Positions 10,170 through 20,276 of a DNA stretch of 64,000 nt are shown here, piece after piece. How positions within the stretch are numbered: position 1 is the first letter of the stretch; every line of letters starts with the position of its first letter. Made by a program: the position numbers and the translations under genes. Source of the stretch: Candidatus Pelagibacter sp. (GTDB lineage: Bacteria > Pseudomonadota > Alphaproteobacteria > Paracaedibacterales > CAIOTO01). The stretch spans positions 186,001-250,000 of the forward strand of contig PNMQ01000002.1 in assembly GCA_013823725.1 (NCBI GenBank), read 5' to 3'. The notes under the pieces are model-generated. The model did no database searches. It was not told the origin of the DNA and saw only the letters and a list, made by a program, of their open reading frames with translations.

Positions 10170-11213
10170 ATGACCACCAATAAAACAATGCTGAACCAGC
10201 GTTCTATTGAGGTCTTTAAAACAATTATTGATACCTTTATAGAAACAGGTGAACCTGTAGGATCTAGAACAATTTCACAAAAATTGAAAGACCCTCTTTC
10301 ACCTGCCACAATTAGGAATGTGATGTCAGATCTTGAAAATGCAGGATTATTGTTTGCACCACATATTTCTGCTGGACGACTGCCTACGGAATCTGGACTA
10401 AAGTTCTTTGTTGAAGGATTGTTAGAAATCGGTGATCTATCCGATGTAGATCGTCATGAAATTGAAAAAAGATGCTCTTTTCAAAGTCAGGGAATTGATT
10501 CAGTTCTCGAGCAAGCAACTAATCTATTATCAGGTTTGTCTTCGTGTGCTGGTGTTGTTCTTACTCCTAAAACTCAAGCATCTCTCAAGCATATTGAATT
10601 TGTGTATTTATCTGCATCACGGGTATTAACAGTTCTTGTCACCATGGATGGGTTCATCGAAAACCGTATTTTAGAGTTACCAGATGGCATTACCGTAGAT
10701 ATTTTAAAAGAAGCATCCAATTATCTAAGTGCAAAAATATATGGTAAAACGCTTGAAGAGGCAAAAATAGTTATTGAAAATGAATTAAAACTAGAAAAAA
10801 CTTATCTCAATTCACTGGCGTCAAAAGTTGTCGAAATGGGTTTAGGCGTATGGTCACAAGGTGAAGGCAAGGGTAATCTTATCATCAAAGGACAATCTCA
10901 TCTTCTTGAAAATATTCATGAAATTCAAGATCTGGAGAAAATAAGGCAACTCTACCAAATTCTTGACACCAAAGAGTCTTTAGTCGAATTGATTGACCGC
11001 TCAATAAAAGCAGATGGAGTTCAAATTTATATCGGTTCAGAAAATAGTTCTTTTCAACTATCTGGATGTTCTATGATCGTGTCACCGTTTCAAAACAGCG
11101 AAAATAAAATCATTGGTGCAATTGGTGTGATTGGTCCATCAAGAATGAACTATGGAAAAGTGATTCCTCTTGTTGATTACACTGCAAAGATGGTATCTAA
11201 AATTCTACGATAA
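10170..11213 (+). CDS. hrcA: heat-inducible transcription repressor HrcA
   Basis: GEPVGSRTISQKLKDPLSPATIRNVMSDLENAGLLFAPHISAGRLPTESGLKFFVE. Confidence 0.95.
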   Translation: MTTNKTMLNQRSIEVFKTIIDTFIETGEPVGSRTISQKLKDPLSPATIRNVMSDLENAGLLFAPHISAGRLPTESGLKFFVEGLLEIGDLSDVDRHEIEKRCSFQSQGIDSVLEQATNLLSGLSSCAGVVLTPKTQASLKHIEFVYLSASRVLTVLVTMDGFIENRILELPDGITVDILKEASNYLSAKIYGKTLEEAKIVIENELKLEKTYLNSLASKVVEMGLGVWSQGEGKGNLIIKGQSHLLENIHEIQDLEKIRQLYQILDTKESLVELIDRSIKADGVQIYIGSENSSFQLSGCSMIVSPFQNSENKIIGAIGVIGPSRMNYGKVIPLVDYTAKMVSKILR

Positions 11214-11299
11214 ATACATTTTATGTAGAATCCAGTGGATTTTATGCCTGTTTATTTGTACATTAGATACTAGGTTTTACATATATTTAAGAATTTAAA

Positions 11300-13147
11300 G
11301 TGTCACAAGCAATCGTCTCTTTGTCATCCATTTATAGAACACATACCTGCGATCAATTGCGCAAGAATCATGAAAATCAGCAAGTCACATTAAGTGGCTG
11401 GATTCATCGCGTTCGTGATCACGGTCAATTGATTTTTATTGATTTAAGAGACCATTATGGAATAACGCAATGTGTCATTAATAGTGGTACTGGTGTTCAT
11501 CTATCAGACGATTCCCTTAAGAATGAAGTTCTGTTACAAATCGAAGGAAAAGTTGTCCTTAGAACAGCTGATACCATTAATTCAAAGATGTCGACAGGAG
11601 ATGTTGAAATTTCTGTAGATAAATTAACTGTTTTATCTACGACAGAACCTTTGCCTATCAATATCAATTCAGATCAAGAATTCCCTGAAGAAACGCGTCT
11701 AACTTATCGCTTTTTAGATTTACGTCGTGAGAAAATTCACAATAATATTATCCTGCGCTCTAAAGTAATCCAGTCCATTCGTAACCGAATGACATCTGCT
11801 GGATTTATGGAAATTCAAACACCAATACTTACCTCTTCTTCGCCAGAAGGTGCCAGAGATTATTTAGTACCTTCACGTCTACATCCAGGACATTTTTATG
11901 CTCTTCCTCAAGCTCCTCAACAGTTCAAACAACTGTTAATGGTTGCTGGATTTGATCGCTATTTTCAAATTGCACCGTGCTTCAGAGATGAAGATGCTCG
12001 AGCAGATCGTTCCCCTGGTGAATTCTACCAACTCGATTTAGAAATGTCATTTGTTGAACAAGAAGATGTTCTTACAACTATAGAGCCTATTTTAGCCGGG
12101 CTGTTTAAAGAATTTGGTGGAACTAAAAAAGTAACAGAAGGAAACTTTCCACGAATTACTTATCGTGAATCCATGTTAAAGTATGGGTCTGATAAACCAG
12201 ATTTGCGAAATCCATTGCTGATTTCCGATGTTACATCGGTTTTCAAAGGTTCTGATTTTGGCATATTCGCTAAAGCTATTGACAATGGTAGCTTTGTTAG
12301 AGCTATTCCTGCACCAGACACATCCACAAAACCTAGAAGTTTTTTCGACAAACTCAATAATTGGGCACGCGAACGCGGAATGGCTGGATTAGGCTATATC
12401 ATTTTTGAAAATGGGGAAGCAAAAGGACCTATTGCCAAATTTTTAAACGAAGACAGAATAACTGAACTTAAAAAAATTACACATGTACAAGACGGCGATT
12501 CCATATTTTTTGTATGTAATAACAAATATGCCATTGATAAAAATGCTGGGTTATCCCGTACTCAGATAGCTGAAGAACTTGATTTAGTCGAAAAAGATGC
12601 CTTTAGATTTTGCTGGGTTGTTGACTATCCCATGTATGAATTTGATGAAAAGAATAAAAAAATTGATTTTTCACACAACCCATTCTCTATGCCCCAAGGT
12701 GGAATGGATGCTTTAACTTCAAAAGACCCTCTTGACATATTGGCTTATCAATATGACATCGTATGTAACGGTATTGAGCTTTCCAGTGGAGCCATACGTA
12801 ATCATAAACCTGACATCATGTATAAAGCATTTGAAATTGCAGGATACACTCAAGATGATGTAAATACTCGTTTTTCTGGCATGATCAATGCATTTAAATT
12901 TGGAGCACCTCCTCACGGTGGATGCGCACCAGGTATTGACCGTATGGTGATGTTACTTGCTGATGAACCAAATATTCGAGAAATTATTGCATTCCCTCTC
13001 AATCAACAAGCTCAAGACCTCATGATGAAAGCACCATCAACGGTAAGTGATGAACAACTTAAAGCTGTTCACATTCAAGTTAAGATGGAACAGCCCCAAG
13101 AAAACGTATCTCTGAAAATGACAGATTCATCTGTTAGCAAAAAATAG
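11300..13147 (+). CDS. aspS: aspartyl-tRNA synthetase, GTG start
   Basis: Class II aaRS motifs; [57 protein letters not shown]. Confidence 0.96.
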   Translation: MSQAIVSLSSIYRTHTCDQLRKNHENQQVTLSGWIHRVRDHGQLIFIDLRDHYGITQCVINSGTGVHLSDDSLKNEVLLQIEGKVVLRTADTINSKMSTGDVEISVDKLTVLSTTEPLPININSDQEFPEETRLTYRFLDLRREKIHNNIILRSKVIQSIRNRMTSAGFMEIQTPILTSSSPEGARDYLVPSRLHPGHFYALPQAPQQFKQLLMVAGFDRYFQIAPCFRDEDARADRSPGEFYQLDLEMSFVEQEDVLTTIEPILAGLFKEFGGTKKVTEGNFPRITYRESMLKYGSDKPDLRNPLLISDVTSVFKGSDFGIFAKAIDNGSFVRAIPAPDTSTKPRSFFDKLNNWARERGMAGLGYIIFENGEAKGPIAKFLNEDRITELKKITHVQDGDSIFFVCNNKYAIDKNAGLSRTQIAEELDLVEKDAFRFCWVVDYPMYEFDEKNKKIDFSHNPFSMPQGGMDALTSKDPLDILAYQYDIVCNGIELSSGAIRNHKPDIMYKAFEIAGYTQDDVNTRFSGMINAFKFGAPPHGGCAPGIDRMVMLLADEPNIREIIAFPLNQQAQDLMMKAPSTVSDEQLKAVHIQVKMEQPQENVSLKMTDSSVSKK

Positions 13148-13161
13148 ATATAAAATTTAGA

Positions 13162-13701
13162 ATGGAAATTAATCACTTTCAACCCTTTTCAACAGTTTCA
13201 GTTAAACCTCAAGATTATTCACGCATCTTGGGGTTAGACCCTGGTCTGAATTGTACAGGATGGGGCATTGTCGATAAAGAAGGTTTTCGTATCAAATATA
13301 TTGCATGTGGGGTAATTAAAACTGGAGCCTCTCAAGATTTATCGATCAGACTTTCAAAAATATTTCATGAACTAACTGAAATTGTGGATCAGTATCAGCC
13401 TGATACTGCCGTTGTTGAAGAAACATTTATCAATAAAAACCCAGCCTCTGCTTTGAAATTAGGAATGGCAAGAGGTGTTATTTTAATGGCTCCCAGTTAT
13501 AAAGGGCTCCCTGTTTTTTCCTATACTGCTAACCAAGTCAAAAAATCTGTTGTAGGTGCTGGACATGCCGACAAGGACCAAGTCGCTGCCATGATTCGTG
13601 TTTTATTACCTACAGCACCAACTAAACTATTGCCTGATGCAACAGATGCGTTAGCCGTAGCCCTTTGTCACGGACATCAAATTAAAATTCGCATTTCATA
13701 A
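13162..13701 (+). CDS. ruvC: crossover junction endodeoxyribonuclease RuvC
   Basis: ILGLDPGLNCTGWGIVD, VVEETFINKNPASALKLGMARG, DATDALAVALCH. Confidence 0.96.
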   Translation: MEINHFQPFSTVSVKPQDYSRILGLDPGLNCTGWGIVDKEGFRIKYIACGVIKTGASQDLSIRLSKIFHELTEIVDQYQPDTAVVEETFINKNPASALKLGMARGVILMAPSYKGLPVFSYTANQVKKSVVGAGHADKDQVAAMIRVLLPTAPTKLLPDATDALAVALCHGHQIKIRIS

Positions 13702-13704
13702 ATC

Positions 13705-13735
13705 AAAAAATCCCCCACCAAAGTGGAGGATTTTT
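13705..13735. terminator. hairpin terminator between convergent ruvC and 13761..16079
   Basis: aaaaaatcccccac-caaa-gtggaggattttt, 11-bp stem with one mismatch flanked by A/T runs. Confidence 0.85.
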
Positions 13736-13760
13736 CAGCATGATACTTTATGGTCTTAAA

Positions 13761-16079
13761 CTAATCAGCTTTTGCTGCTTCAATTTTTTGTTTTAAGTTT
13801 CTATAAGAATCTTTTGTTCTATCATCGTTGTGATCTATTCTTTTTAGAATAACTTTGAGCATAGAAGTTTTTAATGATTCATTCAAATTAGCCTCATTTA
13901 TTTCGAGTGAAACAGCATTCCTCACAGCTGGTTTATTGACCACTTTTTGATTGTCAGGATTTCTCATATCAGCTTCGAACTTTTGCAAAATAGCAGATGC
14001 GCTATGTGCTTCGGCTTTACTTATTTGAATCGAAGGTTGTGATGAAATGTCTGCAGAAAATTTAACACCACGATCCATAGAATTACTTACGGAATTTTCA
14101 ACTCTTAAAGGATCTAAAGGAATCTGGCTATTTGGTCTTACCGCAGTAGAGGAACTATTTCCACTACAATTTAGATTTCCTGAATCACAAATAGAGTCAT
14201 TTAATCTGATTTTTTTACTTGTATCTGCAGCAGAGTCTATTACATCTGCATGACTTCTTTTCTTTGAACTAGGTTGTCTTTGTTGATCTCCATCATGCGA
14301 CATAGATGGACTGGCTAAAGATGAGCCCATCAAACTTTCACCTGTTGGTTTCTCTGATGTTGAGGAAACTGAATCTATTTGATTTTTTCCACGACTCACA
14401 GCCAAGTCACCTGCAACAGCACTATGTCTATCGTTTTGACTGTCTACTTTTGAACGACTAAAGGATTCTGCATCTCGAGATTGAAATTGGAGTCTTGTTG
14501 AAGCTGAAGGTCTACTAGCGAAATTTTCACTAACTTGTTTATCCTCGTACACTCTGACATCTTGATTGTTCAAATTATCATCTTTTAGTGTTTTGACATT
14601 TAATACAGGAGAGCCACTAATTAAAGGATCTGCAACACTTGTTGGATCTTGATATTTTACTTTATTTTCAACTAAATCTGGTAATTTATTGACTTTCTTT
14701 GAAGCCATCATACTTCCTGCTGCTTTTCTACTTGCAGAAATCATACTTCCAACAGCTTTTCTGAATCTTTGAGTTGGACTTAAAGATTGAACCTGTTGTT
14801 TTACTTGTTGTTCTGCTGCAGAGAGTGGCTTTCCTGATTCCTCCTTCATTTGCAGTGACTCCATAATTTTATCGCCAATTTCTTTAGTTTTTTCTTCTAA
14901 TAATTTTTGTTGTTTTTCACGTTCACTTTGGTTTTCTGATATTTCTGAATCAATTTTTTTAACTTTTGCCAATAACTGCTCTACTAAAACTTTATTTCTT
15001 CCAATATTTCCTTTTTTGTCAGCAATTATTTTTCTCAATTCTTTCTCTTTATCTTCTAAAATTTGGTGTTCTTCTATAGATGCAGTATTCGTATCACCAT
15101 GAATTTCTGCTGATTCATTGCTTGTAGAAGGATTTCTCTTATTAAGAGCTGCTGTTTTTTTTCTGTATTCGTTTTCAAATTTTGTCAATTCTTGAGTTAA
15201 TTTTTCTTTTATCAGATTCTGACTAACTTGTTGAGAGTTTAATGAATTTAATCGATTATCAATATCTGAAATTCTGCCGCGTATAGTACTAATTGCCAAA
15301 CCCAAAAAATCACTTTCGGCTGTAGATGCTAATATTTTTTGACCTGGCTGAAACTGTCCTTTAGACACCTGAATAGTTTTAGATTCATTAATTAAATTGC
15401 TTTGTTGCGCTTCTTTAGCTACCATTTCTTCTTCTTTTTGACTTTTTTCAGATATTAATAATTTGATCTCATCTTTATCTTTTTCTATTAAACCATTTAA
15501 TTGTTCAAGGGACTGCGTTAACTTATCTATTTTATTTTCTATTTTAGGTAATTCAATATTATTGACAAGTGCTCCTCTCTTCTTTTTAACTGCAAGCAAT
15601 TCTTTTTCTTTTTCTTCCTTAGTAGCTGTATCCTGTTGAATTTCAGATTGTGCTTTCAAGATTTCTGAGTCTAGAGATTCCTTATTTGCAACCAATTTTT
15701 TATTAGCTACAGTAATCTCTTCTATTGATGTAATGATCGGCTGAATTTGAGAATCAAACACTTCATTACCAAAGAACGATGCTCCGGCACCTTGACTTAA
15801 AGAACTAAGTTTAGTTTGAAACGATTCAGTATATGATTTTATCGCAGCCTCAAATTCACCTCTAAGATTATCACGGTCCCTTTCTATATTAAGAACATTT
15901 GTTTTAGCTAATTCGAGTTCATTTTCTTTATCTTTAAAAAAATTCTTCTTTGCTTCTGCATTTTCAAATAAATTTTGTAACGAGCGATCATTACTACTTT
16001 CAACGGCTATGCTTTGATGAACAAACGTGTCTGAAAAGGAAGAAGTAGCTAACAACAGCGATAAAATTATTTTTTTCAT
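13761..16079 (-). CDS. exported coiled-coil hypothetical protein (772 aa)
   Basis: Signal-peptide-like MKKIILSLLLATSSFSDTF; long E/K/Q-rich coiled-coil stretches, low-complexity Ser-rich C-terminal half; no family recognised. Confidence 0.75.
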   Translation of the reverse strand: MKKIILSLLLATSSFSDTFVHQSIAVESSNDRSLQNLFENAEAKKNFFKDKENELELAKTNVLNIERDRDNLRGEFEAAIKSYTESFQTKLSSLSQGAGASFFGNEVFDSQIQPIITSIEEITVANKKLVANKESLDSEILKAQSEIQQDTATKEEKEKELLAVKKKRGALVNNIELPKIENKIDKLTQSLEQLNGLIEKDKDEIKLLISEKSQKEEEMVAKEAQQSNLINESKTIQVSKGQFQPGQKILASTAESDFLGLAISTIRGRISDIDNRLNSLNSQQVSQNLIKEKLTQELTKFENEYRKKTAALNKRNPSTSNESAEIHGDTNTASIEEHQILEDKEKELRKIIADKKGNIGRNKVLVEQLLAKVKKIDSEISENQSEREKQQKLLEEKTKEIGDKIMESLQMKEESGKPLSAAEQQVKQQVQSLSPTQRFRKAVGSMISASRKAAGSMMASKKVNKLPDLVENKVKYQDPTSVADPLISGSPVLNVKTLKDDNLNNQDVRVYEDKQVSENFASRPSASTRLQFQSRDAESFSRSKVDSQNDRHSAVAGDLAVSRGKNQIDSVSSTSEKPTGESLMGSSLASPSMSHDGDQQRQPSSKKRSHADVIDSAADTSKKIRLNDSICDSGNLNCSGNSSSTAVRPNSQIPLDPLRVENSVSNSMDRGVKFSADISSQPSIQISKAEAHSASAILQKFEADMRNPDNQKVVNKPAVRNAVSLEINEANLNESLKTSMLKVILKRIDHNDDRTKDSYRNLKQKIEAAKAD

Positions 16080-16163
16080 ATATCCTCAAAATTGGAAAAT
16101 TAATATATTCACAATACATGTAAATAATTAACGAATAATAAAATTCTTAATTATTCGAAAAAA

Positions 16164-17039
16164 TTATGGTGCAAAGGGAATTTTCTGAGTCATACTTAGA
16201 GTCAAAAGTTCTTTTGCTTTAGCGGGGTTCATTTGATCTAATATCATTGAAACTTTTCTTGGATTCATAACAGAAACGACTTCTTTAAGCAAATCCATAT
16301 CTAACTTGTCGAATATGACAGCAGCATTTTTAGTTTTCATTCCTTCAATAATTTTAATGTATTTACCTAGCTGAGATTTCTTTTTTTCCTCCGCTTGTAA
16401 AAGTAGTTCCTTGATAGATTTTTCTACTTTTTTCATTTCTTTTAGCTTTATATTTATTTCTTCTTTGGCTAAAACTGTACTTTGTTGTTGGTTCACTAAC
16501 TCTGATTTTGCTTTTTCAATCTTTTCTTTCTCTTCTTTGAGGTGTGCTAATGTGTTTATTTCAACTTCAGAATCGATATCCATAGGGTCAAAAAATTTTT
16601 CTTTCTTAATGGATTTTGTTTCTTTATTCAAATGCTGACTTTTATTCTTCTGAGGTGTATCTGAAAAATCAATAAGTTCTTTTTTATTTGGATCAATATC
16701 TGATTTGTTTTCTGTTGCACTTAATTTTCTAGAAAAAGAAATTTTATCAATTTTTATTCCCATACCTTTTCTTAGTTCAAATAGGGTTTGGTTTTGGAAT
16801 AAAAGACATATTTTAATTACTAAGATAGTTGCAAAGATGCCTGTAATTTTTTTCCACTGAATAATTTTTTTTGATAGTTCAAACGGCTGACTTAAATTAG
16901 AGTAAAAGAAATCCTTATCTTGGTAATTATGTTCAAAGGCTTCTTTAAAATTAGAGCGAATTTCAATAGTATCTTGGGCATCCACATCTCCAAGATACGA
17001 TTTAAGATTTCCAATATTATTTTTATAGCCTTTTAACAA
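16164..17039 (-). CDS. flagellar MotE/MgtE-N-like protein
   Basis: C-terminal MKTKNAAVIFDKLDMDLLKEVVSVMNPRKVSMILDQMNPAKAKELLTLS is MgtE_N/MotE-like; single TM; in flagellar cluster. Confidence 0.7.
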   Translation of the reverse strand: MLKGYKNNIGNLKSYLGDVDAQDTIEIRSNFKEAFEHNYQDKDFFYSNLSQPFELSKKIIQWKKITGIFATILVIKICLLFQNQTLFELRKGMGIKIDKISFSRKLSATENKSDIDPNKKELIDFSDTPQKNKSQHLNKETKSIKKEKFFDPMDIDSEVEINTLAHLKEEKEKIEKAKSELVNQQQSTVLAKEEINIKLKEMKKVEKSIKELLLQAEEKKKSQLGKYIKIIEGMKTKNAAVIFDKLDMDLLKEVVSVMNPRKVSMILDQMNPAKAKELLTLSMTQKIPFAP

Positions 17040-17045
17040 AAAATC

Positions 17046-17654
17046 CTACCTTAATTGTTTTATCACTTCGAGGAGATCCGAATGATGGATATTCTTATTT
17101 TTTATAAACTGAAAAGATTGCTGTGGCACGTCATTCACTATATCCTCATGAATATTTTGTTGAACTCCAGATATAATCTTTTTTACAGTTCCCCTATTCA
17201 GCTCCTCTTCTTCTGTTTTTATGCGAGAAGAATTAACGGTATATGCATCTTGACGTAAAGTTTCTAATTCAACATTTTTACTATTTTTTGCATTCTCAAT
17301 TTTTTGTAATACTAAAGATAAATCACTTTCAGCTTTTCTAGCTTTTACAATTGAATCTTCTAATCTTAAAGCTAATTTTTCTGATATTGTAATTAAGACA
17401 TCAAAGTCATCTCTTAAATGTTGAGCCCCCGGAATGTGTTCTTGAATTGCTCTTTTATTTTCCTGAGAAAGTCTGTCCAGTTTCTCAATGTTTTTAGACA
17501 TTGTTTCCGCAGCTTTTAATACTGTTTTTAAAAATGGAGATATTTTTTCAGAAGTTGTGTCAAAGTGTTTTAATTTTTTTAATAGTTGCATAAAAAATAT
17601 GATAGCTAAAAAAAGTATAAAACATACAATTAGATTTGTTAATATATTCACCAT
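17046..17654 (-). CDS. DUF6468-like flagellar-cluster protein
   Basis: N-terminal TM then coiled coil with KAESDL..LQKIENA; position between fliM and motE-like gene matches the alphaproteobacterial arrangement. Confidence 0.55.
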   Translation of the reverse strand: MVNILTNLIVCFILFLAIIFFMQLLKKLKHFDTTSEKISPFLKTVLKAAETMSKNIEKLDRLSQENKRAIQEHIPGAQHLRDDFDVLITISEKLALRLEDSIVKARKAESDLSLVLQKIENAKNSKNVELETLRQDAYTVNSSRIKTEEEELNRGTVKKIISGVQQNIHEDIVNDVPQQSFQFIKNKNIHHSDLLEVIKQLR

Positions 17655-17677
17655 TTTTTATCTCCTAAATACTTCAT

Positions 17678-19213
17678 TCATGATGCGACTGAATCCATTT
17701 TTTTTTGAAGTATATTTTCTTCAATTTGCAAAGCAACACGACCATTTTTTTGTCCAACATTTCCTTTAAAAAGTTCATGATCTCCACTCACTGCGCTTAC
17801 CAAAGAAGCTGGGGTTACCGGAAAACCTAAATAATCTCCTGCTTTCCAATTTAGAACTTCCCCCAATGGAATGGTAGTTGTACCAAGTCGCACGTTAAAC
17901 TCTACGTCTGTTTCCCATAACTGTGACGCCAAATGTTGTTCCCAGATAGAATCTCTTCCAAATTTTTCTCCCATAAAATTTTGAAGGAGAAGTTCACGAA
18001 CGGGTTCAATCGTAGCATAGGGAAGCATTAAGCTAATGCGTCCTCCTCTATCATCAATTTCAACATGAAGGCGAACAAGAATTCCTGCATTCGTTGATCT
18101 GGATATCATCGCAAAATGAGGGTTAATTTCCAGTCTTTCAAAATTAAAATTGACTGTGCTCACAGGTTCAAAAGCGCTCTTTAATTCTTCAAGAAAGACC
18201 TTCATTAATTTTTCAATTAAGTTTCTTTCTATTGTTGTATAAGGTCTACCTTCAACACGGCTAGCTGTTATACTACGTTTCCCACCCAATAAGACATCTA
18301 CAATAGAATATATCAAAGAACTATCAACAACTAATATCCCGCCATTATCCCATTCTTCAGCTTTAAAAACCCCTATCATAGCAGGTAATGGTATAGAGTT
18401 TAGATAGTCTCCAAAACGCATTGTTTTCATGGATTCTAAAGAAATCTCAACATTGTCAGATGTAAAATTTCGTAATGAAGTAGATAAAAGCCTTAACAAT
18501 CTATCAAAAACAACTTCCATCATAGGAAGACGTTCATAATAAATTAAGCTTTTATTAAGTATGGCATCAATACCTGTTAAATTTTTGATATCTGCAGGAG
18601 CACTTCCAAAACCCAACAAGCTATCAATTTCTGATTGATCTAACTCTTTTAATGCATTCTTTCCTAATGATGACGAATCGCTTAGAAATGAATCTAAATT
18701 AACCGAGGACGCTGAACTTTCTAAGATGCTTTTTTCCCAAGCAAGAGCAAGTAAATCGTCTGGGCTAAGTTCGTGTTCTGGAATGTCTTCGTCAAGATTT
18801 AAGAAATTTAATTTATCTCCTGACTCTTGCATTAAGATTTGGTCTAATGTAAGTTCTGATGATTCTGCTTCACTATTTTTTATGCCTCTAGAATGTTGTA
18901 AATTATGGTTTCCAAACAACGTATCAATATCGTCTTGAGCTGCTAAATCTTTTTGGCTAGACAGCAGATCTTCATTTTGATAATCCTCTTCAGTTTCATC
19001 AATTTCTTCTTCATGATTTTCTAAAACCTGAGGTTCATCAGTATCCTTTAAGTTATTTTGTAAATCGTCAGATAAATCATCCTTACTTTTTATTGCCTCT
19101 TCTAAAATTTCAGATTTATCTTCTACTTCTTCATTACTATCTGATAGTTCTGGAGAACTTGTTTCATCATTTAAACCATCTTTATACAGTGTATCATCAT
19201 CCCAAAACATCAT
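17678..19213 (-). CDS. fliM: flagellar motor switch protein FliM with about 190-aa acidic N-terminal extension
   Basis: ELDQSEIDSLLGFG, RLPMMEVVFDRLLRLLSTSLRNFT, GGKRSITASRVEGRPYTTIERNLIEKLM. Confidence 0.93.
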   Translation of the reverse strand: MMFWDDDTLYKDGLNDETSSPELSDSNEEVEDKSEILEEAIKSKDDLSDDLQNNLKDTDEPQVLENHEEEIDETEEDYQNEDLLSSQKDLAAQDDIDTLFGNHNLQHSRGIKNSEAESSELTLDQILMQESGDKLNFLNLDEDIPEHELSPDDLLALAWEKSILESSASSVNLDSFLSDSSSLGKNALKELDQSEIDSLLGFGSAPADIKNLTGIDAILNKSLIYYERLPMMEVVFDRLLRLLSTSLRNFTSDNVEISLESMKTMRFGDYLNSIPLPAMIGVFKAEEWDNGGILVVDSSLIYSIVDVLLGGKRSITASRVEGRPYTTIERNLIEKLMKVFLEELKSAFEPVSTVNFNFERLEINPHFAMISRSTNAGILVRLHVEIDDRGGRISLMLPYATIEPVRELLLQNFMGEKFGRDSIWEQHLASQLWETDVEFNVRLGTTTIPLGEVLNWKAGDYLGFPVTPASLVSAVSGDHELFKGNVGQKNGRVALQIEENILQKKMDSVAS

Positions 19214-19233
19214 TTTCTTCTCTCTTTAAATTT

Positions 19234-19686
19234 TTACTGGACAAGAAATTCTTTGAATAAAATATTACGAATTTTAACGGGAATAATCACACTGGACACA
19301 CGAGTTTTAAGTTCGTGTCGTACTTTTTCAATGCCTGAAGCACCTTCTAAATCTTCTATTTTTAGTTCTCGCAAATAGGTTTGCAATTGATCAGAAATAA
19401 TGGGTTTTAAATGTTCTATAACATCCTTATCTTTGGGTGAAATAAGCTCCAAAATAAAAGTTGCCTTTAAAATATTACTTTTACCTTTAGCATTTTGTCT
19501 TAAATTAATTATCATTTCAGGAAGCTGTAAAAACGATATTTCAAGGACGTTAACAGGTTGTTCGGCAATATCTTCACTGTTTTTTTGATGAAAAAAATGA
19601 TCTTTCAGTGGTGTGAAAAATACAACTACTCCTGATGAAATCATCAGAAACATTATCCCACTGAGTGCTACCAATATTTTGTTCAT
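19234..19686 (-). CDS. fliL: flagellar basal body-associated protein FliL
   Basis: Single N-terminal TM, ATFILELISPKDKDVIEHLKPIISDQLQTYLREL; upstream of fliM. Confidence 0.82.
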   Translation of the reverse strand: MNKILVALSGIMFLMISSGVVVFFTPLKDHFFHQKNSEDIAEQPVNVLEISFLQLPEMIINLRQNAKGKSNILKATFILELISPKDKDVIEHLKPIISDQLQTYLRELKIEDLEGASGIEKVRHELKTRVSSVIIPVKIRNILFKEFLVQ

Positions 19687-19817
19687 ACATCTAATAAATC
19701 ATAGTTCTATCATTGATTATCAGCTATGCATTATTAAAATTGTATTAAAAGGAATGTGATTAAAGGGAAAAAATTTCCCATTTTTTACACTACTGGACTT
19801 TTTTGCCTATTTTTTAC

Positions 19818-20276
19818 TTATTCTTCACGAAGTTGAAATATTCCACTTATTGATATTAAAGCATTCTGAGGAAGTCTGTTAACACCATACATTTCAATAA
19901 TACAACTATGTTCAGTACCGTCGAACAATTCGTCCCATATTTGAGTGACGTAGGCGTTAAATGTATCAAAATGTTCAGCAGCAAGGGCCTGTGACGTTCT
20001 TATGTTTATGCTATTGGGAGCTATAAATTTATTCCAGTCAGATCCTATACTCAACTTTAACTGTGAAAGAAACAACCCTAAAGTATGATGGAAACTTTCA
20101 CAGATATGTTGATACGTGTAATGTGAATCTTTATCTTCAATAAGAGAACTCATAAGCGCTGGACCAACATGAACTAAAGTTTGCGAGAGATATGAAAAAG
20201 GCTCTCGATTTGTATTAAATTCATCTAAATCAAGTAAAGATATATTTAAATTTTTGATTCTCTTCTCTATATTCAT
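19818..20276 (-). CDS. hypothetical protein overlapping accC stop
   Basis: 152-aa ORF sharing 1 nt with accC; no family recognised. Confidence 0.6.
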   Translation of the reverse strand: MNIEKRIKNLNISLLDLDEFNTNREPFSYLSQTLVHVGPALMSSLIEDKDSHYTYQHICESFHHTLGLFLSQLKLSIGSDWNKFIAPNSINIRTSQALAAEHFDTFNAYVTQIWDELFDGTEHSCIIEMYGVNRLPQNALISISGIFQLREE

